A DNA stretch of 46,635 nt, taken from positions 1-46,635 of the forward strand of contig JAZRPY010000020.1 in the NCBI GenBank assembly GCA_045649415.1, in the 5' to 3' direction. Source of the stretch: CAKSQL01 sp045649415 (GTDB taxonomy: Bacteria > Bacillota > Clostridia > UBA1381). Below are positions 41,595 to 46,635 of this stretch, piece by piece. The translations under genes were made by a program, and so were the position numbers. The notes below the pieces were generated by a model. The model did no database searches. It had not been told where the DNA came from and saw only the letters and a list, made by a program, of their open reading frames with translations. Each line of letters starts with the position of its first letter. Positions within the stretch are counted from its first letter, which is position 1.

Positions 41595-42311
41595 ATGGAT
41601 ATAAAAACAGACCTTCATACTCATACTATAGTTAGCGACCATGCTTATAGCACAGTTATGGAAAATGTGATGATAGCAAAGGAAAAAGGCTTAGAGGCAA
41701 TTGCAATCACAGACCATGCACCTGCGCTTATTGATGCGCCACATAGATATTATTATGCCAATATAGATGTAATCCCTGACGAAGTTATGGGAGTGAGAGT
41801 ATTGAAGGGGTGCGAAGTGAATATATTGGATAAAGAGGGTACTCTTGATTTGTCCAATGAGGTTTTGAAGAAAATGGATATAGTTATTGCTTCTGTTCAT
41901 AGCTTTATATATAAGGACTTGGATAATCCCGATAACACCAAGGCATATTTAAAGGTGCTTGAAAATGAGTATGTGGACATTTTAGGTCACACAGGAAATC
42001 CAAGGTGCATATATGATATCGATAAGGTTTTATTAAAAGCAAAGGAGCTTAGAAAGTTTATTGAAATAAACAACGGAACTTTCAGGATGAGACCTGACAA
42101 TATAGAAATCTGCAAAGAAATTGCCAAGAGAGCAAAAGAACTTGAGGTTGGAATAGTTGTTAACAGTGATGCTCATTTTTGCATGGGCGTGGGGGATATA
42201 AAAAAAGCAATTTCAATGCTTGAGGAAATAGATTTTCCGGAAGAGCTTATAGTGAACAGAAGCTATGAGACTTTGAAAAAGGCGTTATCACCAAGAAAAA
42301 ATCTTAATTAG
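41595..42311 (+). CDS. PHP-domain phosphoesterase, YcdX-like
   Basis: 238 residues. PHP metal motifs: TDLHTHTIVSDHAYST (HxH plus H), AIAITDHAPAL, KGCEVNI, ASVHSF, ILGHTGNP and a late NSDAHF. It is likely a metal-dependent phosphatase of unknown substrate. ATG 41595 has AGAGGA 7 nt upstream; upstream in-frame starts have no ribosome-binding site. First gene of the PHP-murB-rapZ-whiA cluster; a TATAAT lies at 41541-41546 but its -35 is not clear. Confidence 0.88.
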   Translation: MDIKTDLHTHTIVSDHAYSTVMENVMIAKEKGLEAIAITDHAPALIDAPHRYYYANIDVIPDEVMGVRVLKGCEVNILDKEGTLDLSNEVLKKMDIVIASVHSFIYKDLDNPDNTKAYLKVLENEYVDILGHTGNPRCIYDIDKVLLKAKELRKFIEINNGTFRMRPDNIEICKEIAKRAKELEVGIVVNSDAHFCMGVGDIKKAISMLEEIDFPEELIVNRSYETLKKALSPRKNLN

Positions 42312-42326
42312 AAAGGTTATAATCTT

Positions 42327-43220
42327 ATGATTGAAACTTTAAAAAAAGTATGTGGGGACATAAAATTGAATGAGTCTATGAGCTTGCACACAACTTTTAA
42401 AACAGGTGGCCCTGCAGACTACTTTATAACTCCAAAAACAACAGAGGAGTTAAAAAATTCAATTAAAACACTAAAGGATAATAATATTGAATATATAATT
42501 CTCGGTAATGGCTCAAATGTGCTTGTGGGGGATAAGGGGATAAGAGGAGCAGTTATTATGATAAATGACAGCTTTTCGGATATTTCATTTGACGGAGAAA
42601 GTGTTAATGCAGGTGCAGGAGTGATTTTATCGACTCTTTCAAAGGCATGTATGGAAAACTCATTAACAGGCTTAGAATTTGCATCGGGAATCCCTGGAAC
42701 ATTGGGTGGTGCTATTTATATGAATGCAGGCGCCTATGGTGGAGAGATGAAGGATGTAGTAAAGAGTGTCTGCTATCTTGATGATAATGGGGAGATAAAA
42801 ACTCTGTCGGTGGATGAACTTTTATTTGGCTACAGAACAAGCTTTTTCAAGAATAAGAGCTATGTGATTTTAAATGCCAAAATTGATTTAAAAATGGGAG
42901 AAAAGAAAAAAATCAAGGAAGAAATGGCAGAGCTTACCAAAAAAAGAGTTTCAAAGCAACCGTTAAATTTCCCAAGCGCAGGAAGCACCTTCAAGCGTCC
43001 TGAGGGATATTTTGCAGGGGCGTTAATTGAGGAGGCAGGTTTAAAGGGCTATCGCATAGGTGGAGCATCGGTGTCTGAAAAGCATGCAGGCTTTGTTGTT
43101 AATGACAAGGATGCGACCTCAAAGGATATTCTCAACTTAATAGAGCATATAAAAAAGACTGTTTATGAAAACTCTTTAGTTGAGCTTGAGCCTGAGGTGA
43201 AACTCATAGGAGAATTTTAG
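42327..43220 (+). CDS. murB: UDP-N-acetylenolpyruvoylglucosamine reductase
   Basis: 297 residues. It makes UDP-MurNAc for cell-wall synthesis, FAD-dependent. FKTGGPADYFITPKT and ILGNGSNVLVGDKGIRG form the FAD-binding domain; LEFASGIPGTLGGAIYMNAG, YRTSFFK and the active-site Ser region PSAGSTFKRPEG follow, with the C-terminal LEPEVKLIGEF. The type II-like short form fits Bacillota. It begins 15 nt after the PHP gene with AAAGG upstream. Confidence 0.96.
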   Translation: MIETLKKVCGDIKLNESMSLHTTFKTGGPADYFITPKTTEELKNSIKTLKDNNIEYIILGNGSNVLVGDKGIRGAVIMINDSFSDISFDGESVNAGAGVILSTLSKACMENSLTGLEFASGIPGTLGGAIYMNAGAYGGEMKDVVKSVCYLDDNGEIKTLSVDELLFGYRTSFFKNKSYVILNAKIDLKMGEKKKIKEEMAELTKKRVSKQPLNFPSAGSTFKRPEGYFAGALIEEAGLKGYRIGGASVSEKHAGFVVNDKDATSKDILNLIEHIKKTVYENSLVELEPEVKLIGEF

Positions 43221-43251
43221 AACAAGATAGTATAAAAGGAGAAAAAAGGCA

Positions 43252-44115
43252 ATGACGCAGTTTACCATTGTTACAGGGCTGTCAGGCTCGGGAAAAACAC
43301 AGGTTATTCGATTTTTAGAGGATACAGGGTTTTTCTGCATAGATAATATGCCACCTATGTTAATTCCACAGATTGCAGAGGTGTTTGTGTCTATGAACGG
43401 AAAGTATGACAGGATTGCATTCGTTATAGATGCCAGAGTGGGTGAATTGATAAATGAGCTTCTGGATAATATTAAATGGCTTCGTGACAGTGGGCATCAA
43501 TGCAGACTTTTATTCTTGAATGCAAATGATGAAGTATTGGTTAAAAGATATAAGGAATCCCGTCGTTCTCATCCGTTGTCGGGCGATAAAGGACTTTTAG
43601 ACAGCATCCAGAGAGAAAGAAAGATGCTTGAAAAATTGTATCTTGCAGCCGATAATGTGATAGACACATCTGATTTAAAGATAAATGAATTGTTTGTTGA
43701 GTTGAAAAAGATATATCAGTCGGGAATTGAAGAAAATAATATGGTTGTTACAGTGGAGGCGTTTGGCTTTAAGTATGGACTTCCAATGGACTCGGATTTG
43801 GTTTTTGATGTGAGATGCCTCCCGAATCCCTTCTATATTCCTGAATTGAAGGATAAGACGGGAAATGATAAAGAGGTAAGAGATTATGTTATGAGCTTCC
43901 CTGAAGCACAGAGCTTTTATAAAAAGCTTGAGGATATGATTGAATTTTTAATGCCCTTGTACATTGAGGAGGGAAAACCAAGCCTCACAATTGCAATTGG
44001 ATGCACAGGTGGAAAGCATAGAAGTGTAACAATGGCAAATATGCTGGGAGAAGCATTGATTAAAAAGGGTTACGCAACAAATATTTTATCCAGAGATATT
44101 GAAAAGGGAAGATAA
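43252..44115 (+). CDS. rapZ: RNase adapter / nucleotide-binding protein
   Basis: 287 residues. The N-terminal P-loop is IVTGLSGSGKTQVIRFLEDT, with FCIDNMPPMLIPQ, and RRSHPLSGDKGLLDSIQRER follows. The C-terminal domain ends AIGCTGGKHRSVTMANML. It is RapZ/YvcJ, which controls amino-sugar synthesis genes via small RNAs in enterobacteria; in Firmicutes its exact role is less clear. AAGGAG lies upstream of ATG 43252. yvcK normally follows it; only a remnant is here. Confidence 0.95.
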   Translation: MTQFTIVTGLSGSGKTQVIRFLEDTGFFCIDNMPPMLIPQIAEVFVSMNGKYDRIAFVIDARVGELINELLDNIKWLRDSGHQCRLLFLNANDEVLVKRYKESRRSHPLSGDKGLLDSIQRERKMLEKLYLAADNVIDTSDLKINELFVELKKIYQSGIEENNMVVTVEAFGFKYGLPMDSDLVFDVRCLPNPFYIPELKDKTGNDKEVRDYVMSFPEAQSFYKKLEDMIEFLMPLYIEEGKPSLTIAIGCTGGKHRSVTMANMLGEALIKKGYATNILSRDIEKGR

Positions 44116-44119
44116 TATA

Positions 44120-44308
44120 GCTACTATTGTTACAGTTACAGACAATGGTGGTTCAAGTGGATTTGTAATAGAAAATTTGGTTTGAGCCTGAAAACAAAAA
44201 AGTTTTAGGTTAATAGTTATAAACTTATCTTAGAAAGCATATGATAAAGGCCATATAAGGCACGACTACATATTATTGGCAAAGCTTCTGCTTGGGTTAG
44301 CAGAATAA
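44120..44308 (+). pseudogene. yvcK: Remnant of yvcK/glmR (gluconeogenesis factor)
   Basis: Between rapZ and whiA, where yvcK usually sits. Codons 44120-44182 read ATIVTVTDNGGSSGFVIENL and V before a stop; intact YvcK has ITAIVTVADDGGSSGRL at this place, near its N-terminus. In the same frame, 44234-44305 read KAYDKGHIRHDYILLAKLLL and GLAE then stop at 44306; GxIRHD...LA is typical of the YvcK C-terminus. In-frame stops lie at 44183, 44189 and 44231. The N-terminal GGGTG loop and about 250 residues of the middle are gone. Assignment from remembered family motifs. Confidence 0.75.
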
Positions 44309-44337
44309 AAATAACCGGTTAGTTGGGAGGAAAAGAA

Positions 44338-45216
44338 ATGTCTTTTTCTTATGATATAAAAACAAAGCTTGGACAAATGGATGCTGAGGTCTGTGAGTTT
44401 TGTAAAACTGCAGAGCTATATGGAGTTTTAAAGTTTTCTGCAAGCTTTAAAGACAATGAAATAAAGATGTCAACCGAGCATATAGTGGTGGCTGAAAGAT
44501 TAAGAACGCTTATTAGTGAGTTGTTCGGGGTTGATGTTGCAATTGATGAATATAATGGCACATACAGAGTAGGCATATTGGGAGATACTGAGTGTGATAT
44601 GATATACCAAAGGCTTTTTCTGGACGAGAAGGACATTAACCACGAAATTATGCCCTTTGATTGTTGCAGGCTCTCATATTTGAGAGGTGCATTTTTAGGT
44701 GGTGGCTCAATATCCGACCCACAAAAAAGCTATCATATGGAGTTTGATACCAAGGACGAGGACTCTGCAAAGCTTTTGGTTAAGGTACTTGAAAACGAGG
44801 GCGTTACAGGGAAAATAACCAAAAGGAAAAACCATTATATTATCTACCTCAAGGGATATGAGGATATTGCATCTATTGTGGGTGCAATTGGTGCTGGGTT
44901 GGCGTCAATGGAGATATATAATATTTCTATTGAAAAGGAAATAAGAAACTCAATAAACAGGAGAATGAACTGCGAAAGCGCCAACACAGATAAGGTTGTT
45001 AAGGCGTATGGAAAGCATATGATGGCAATTGAAAAAATTGAGGGAACAATCGGATTGGAGAACTTGCCCGAGGTCTTGAGGGAAATTGCAAGGGTAAGAC
45101 TTGAATATCCTGACGAGAGCTTGAAGGAGCTTGGACAGAGGTTGGAAAATCCAATCGGGAAATCGGGGGTAAACCACAGATTGAACAGGTTGATTGAGAT
45201 TGCCGAAAAGCTATAG
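44338..45216 (+). CDS. whiA: Sporulation/cell-division transcription regulator
   Basis: 292 residues. An N-terminal WhiA domain and a degenerate LAGLIDADG homing-endonuclease fold (CCRLSYLRGAFLGGGSISDP, YHMEFDTKDEDSAKLL) precede a C-terminal helix-turn-helix (RRMNCESANTDKVV, then LPEVLREIARVRLEYPDESL and KELGQRLENPIGKSGVNHRL). It is WhiA/YvcL, a DNA-binding protein that affects division and chromosome segregation in Firmicutes. ATG 44338 follows GGGAGG by 7 nt; the upstream start at 44323 is inside that site. It is followed 13 nt later by the P-loop/Asp23 fusion. Confidence 0.95.
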   Translation: MSFSYDIKTKLGQMDAEVCEFCKTAELYGVLKFSASFKDNEIKMSTEHIVVAERLRTLISELFGVDVAIDEYNGTYRVGILGDTECDMIYQRLFLDEKDINHEIMPFDCCRLSYLRGAFLGGGSISDPQKSYHMEFDTKDEDSAKLLVKVLENEGVTGKITKRKNHYIIYLKGYEDIASIVGAIGAGLASMEIYNISIEKEIRNSINRRMNCESANTDKVVKAYGKHMMAIEKIEGTIGLENLPEVLREIARVRLEYPDESLKELGQRLENPIGKSGVNHRLNRLIEIAEKL

Positions 45217-45229
45217 ATGAGGGAAAAGT

Positions 45230-46042
45230 ATGGAAACTATTGCATTTATTGGACTGAGTGGCACAGGCAAAAGCCACCGATGTGTAGCTATTGCCAATGA
45301 ATTGGGCGTTGATGCCATAATCGATGACGGACTTTTGATATCGAAAAACAAGGTGATTGCAGGCTATTCTGCAAAAAAAGAAGGGACCAGAGTGGCAGCA
45401 GTAAAAAGAGCTTTGTTCACCAAGCCTGACCATATTCTTAGTGTAAAAAGGGCTATTAGTGATAACGGGTTAGAGAAAATAATGGTACTTGGCACATCAT
45501 ATAAAATGGTCGATAGAATTGTTAAGGCACTTGAGATTGAGCCTATTGTCAGGGTTATAGACATAAAGGATATTGCAACCAGAGAGGAAATGGATGAGGC
45601 ATTGAATATGCGAAAGAAGGAAGGAAAGCATGTTATTCCTGTGCCTGTGATGGAAATCAGGCGTGATTTTTCAGGCTATTTCTTAAATCCTTTAAAGCAG
45701 ATTAAAAAGACTTTAGAAAAGCCTTATCAATCCTCTGAGGACAAGTCAATTGTGAGGCCCACCTTCAGCTATATGGGAGAATATACCATCTCGGACAGAG
45801 TGGTGGAGAGCATTGCAGAGTATGAAATAATGAAGGCAGACGGGGTAGAAAGGGTAAATTCAGTAACCGTAAACACCGCCGAGGATGGTGCAACAGTGGG
45901 AGTATCTGTGAATTTGGGCTATGGAACAAGCATTAAAGAATGTACCGATGAAATAAAGAATAGGATAATAAAAAGCGTGTATTTTCACACCTCGGTGAAT
46001 GTGAAAAGGGTGAATATTTATATTAAGAAGATAGATGTGTGA
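45230..46042 (+). CDS. P-loop NTPase fused to an Asp23/Gls24-like domain
   Basis: 270 residues. Residues 1-120 form a nucleotide-binding domain with Walker A IGLSGTGKSHRCVAIA, followed by ELGVDAIIDDGLLISKNKV and the basic KKEGTRVAAVKRALF. Residues about 188-270 resemble Asp23/Gls24 proteins: SDRVVESIAEYEIMKADGVE, then VGVSVNLGYGTSIKECTDEI and VNVKRVNIYIKKI. Asp23 proteins gather at the membrane in envelope stress; the P-loop half may be an ATPase or kinase. The linker contains RPTFSYMGEYTI. I know of no assigned function. GAGGG lies upstream of the ATG. Last gene of the murB-whiA unit. Confidence 0.75.
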   Translation: METIAFIGLSGTGKSHRCVAIANELGVDAIIDDGLLISKNKVIAGYSAKKEGTRVAAVKRALFTKPDHILSVKRAISDNGLEKIMVLGTSYKMVDRIVKALEIEPIVRVIDIKDIATREEMDEALNMRKKEGKHVIPVPVMEIRRDFSGYFLNPLKQIKKTLEKPYQSSEDKSIVRPTFSYMGEYTISDRVVESIAEYEIMKADGVERVNSVTVNTAEDGATVGVSVNLGYGTSIKECTDEIKNRIIKSVYFHTSVNVKRVNIYIKKIDV

Positions 46043-46043
46043 G

Positions 46044-46067
46044 AGAATGTGCCGATTGGCACATTCT
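46044..46067 (+). terminator. Terminator of the murB-whiA cluster
   Basis: AGAATGTGCC-GATT-GGCACATTCT is a perfect 10-bp stem followed by TTTTATTTTA. Confidence 0.95.
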
Positions 46068-46150
46068 TTTTATTTTATGTCTCTGTATTAGATAAGTATT
46101 GGTATGCATAAATCACCTTTTTATTCATTTTTGGTGAATACCCAATAAAA

Positions 46151-46180
46151 AGGAGCAAGGTATATTTCAACCTTGCTCCT
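46151..46180 (-). terminator. Terminator of the zinc-ribbon membrane protein gene
   Basis: On the minus strand AGGAGCAAGG and CCTTGCTCCT pair perfectly over a 10-nt loop, followed by TTTTATT. Confidence 0.9.
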
Positions 46181-46216
46181 ATAGGATATATGCTATTTAG
46201 TTCAACAAATTGGAAT

Positions 46217-46621
46217 TTATTTCTTGGTTAGTTTTTTGCACCAAGTCCATTTTCCACATTTAGTACACTTCAACAATCTTCTGGTTGGCGTTTGCATCAA
46301 CAAGGCAATCTCTTTATAGTTAGGAACAAACATATGTTGACAGTTCTTACATTCATAATACCCTGTCTCTACCTTAAATTTAAGAGCAATAATGCAAGGA
46401 ATTATAAATAGTATAACAGACACGATTATCAAAAAGTATTGAAATCCACATTCGGGGATAAGGAGTGATATTAAAGTCATCAGACAAATAAGTGCTGCCA
46501 GGCTGGTTGCGACAATCACATAAGCGGAATGCAGCAGTCGTTTATGATATCTTTCCTCATTTTTTGCCATCTGAAAAATCAGTTCATTTAATTGTTCATC
46601 CTTTTGTTCTATATCAATCAT
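46217..46621 (-). CDS. Small membrane protein with a C-terminal zinc ribbon
   Basis: 134 residues. A charged N-terminal helix (MIDIEQKDEQLNELIFQMAK) is followed by two membrane helices (residues about 32-54 and 62-83). The C-terminal zinc ribbon is YECKNCQHMFVPNYK, then LLKCTKCGKWTWCKK, with paired CxxC knuckles. This is a common clostridial small membrane protein type of unknown role. The start ATG 46621 has GGGGAG directly against it, which is unusually close; no better start is visible. The promoter lies beyond the window. Confidence 0.7.
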   Translation of the reverse strand: MIDIEQKDEQLNELIFQMAKNEERYHKRLLHSAYVIVATSLAALICLMTLISLLIPECGFQYFLIIVSVILFIIPCIIALKFKVETGYYECKNCQHMFVPNYKEIALLMQTPTRRLLKCTKCGKWTWCKKLTKK

Positions 46622-46635
46622 CTCCCCACATAATA

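Noticed and set aside
1..46635. CRISPR arrays, phage or transposase genes
   Set aside because: No regularly spaced direct repeats and no reading frame with transposase, integrase or phage structural motifs were seen.

Overview
The window is a low-GC, gene-dense piece of chromosome from an anaerobic member of the Bacillota, most likely class Clostridia. Support for this is Gram-positive PolC, WhiA and RapZ, a single-chain 1239-residue PurL, a Na+-pumping oxaloacetate decarboxylase split over four genes, a sensory-type [FeFe]-hydrogenase homologue, DUF1540 and DRTGG proteins, and sigma-A promoters with TTGACA/TATAAT boxes mostly spaced 17 bp apart. Nearly everything is housekeeping. I see no prophage, insertion sequence with a transposase, CRISPR array or defence island.

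Layout. 1-6300: a secreted copper-amine-oxidase-N/FxLYD-like protein, a SWIM/SNF2 helicase (minus), 4-alpha-glucanotransferase, a small orphan protein and a 55-residue DUF1540 protein. 6301-10700: a leftward histidine operon hisZ-hisG-hisA-hisIE followed by a Ppx/GppA-like gene, driven by two tandem promoters; HisZ ends in an unusual Cys/His-rich tail. 10800-14450: prfA, a minimal ComEA-like protein and a PhoB-like/histidine kinase pair. 14500-16740: trxB and an amidohydrolase (minus). 16750-18085: a promoter, a hairpin repeat, the decayed tail of one Gfo/Idh/MocA oxidoreductase and an intact second one, flanked by pieces of a dispersed repeat. 18130-21330: MATE transporter, rodA, folE. 21349-23680: a three-gene module of DRTGG protein, anti-sigma-like ATPase and group-C-like [FeFe]-hydrogenase homologue. 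23690-24119: RNase P RNA (minus). 24173-27150: a helical orphan, citrate synthase and holB (both minus). 27155-29480: rsmG with a modular hairpin repeat in its leader, an unassigned structured RNA, a Noc/ParB-type gene and a run of hairpins. 29542-29690: tRNA-Gly(GCC) (minus). 29761-37767: purL and polC. 37877-41505: the oxaloacetate decarboxylase operon oadG-biotin carrier-oadB-oadA. 41595-46067: PHP phosphoesterase-murB-rapZ-[yvcK remnant]-whiA and a P-loop/Asp23-like fusion. 46151-46621: a small zinc-ribbon membrane protein (minus).

Most notable observations: (i) between rapZ and whiA, where Firmicutes normally carry yvcK/glmR, only about 190 bp remain, and these still encode recognisable fragments of both ends of YvcK; (ii) the roughly 180-nt leader between rsmG and parB has four GGCAG/CTGCC segments that can pair in two mutually exclusive ways; (iii) a modular hairpin repeat lies just downstream of a promoter at 27183, and halves of its 3' module flank the oxidoreductase locus at 16892 and 18066; (iv) a P-loop domain is fused to an Asp23/Gls24-like domain; (v) a compact sensory-hydrogenase module sits without any catalytic hydrogenase partner in the window.
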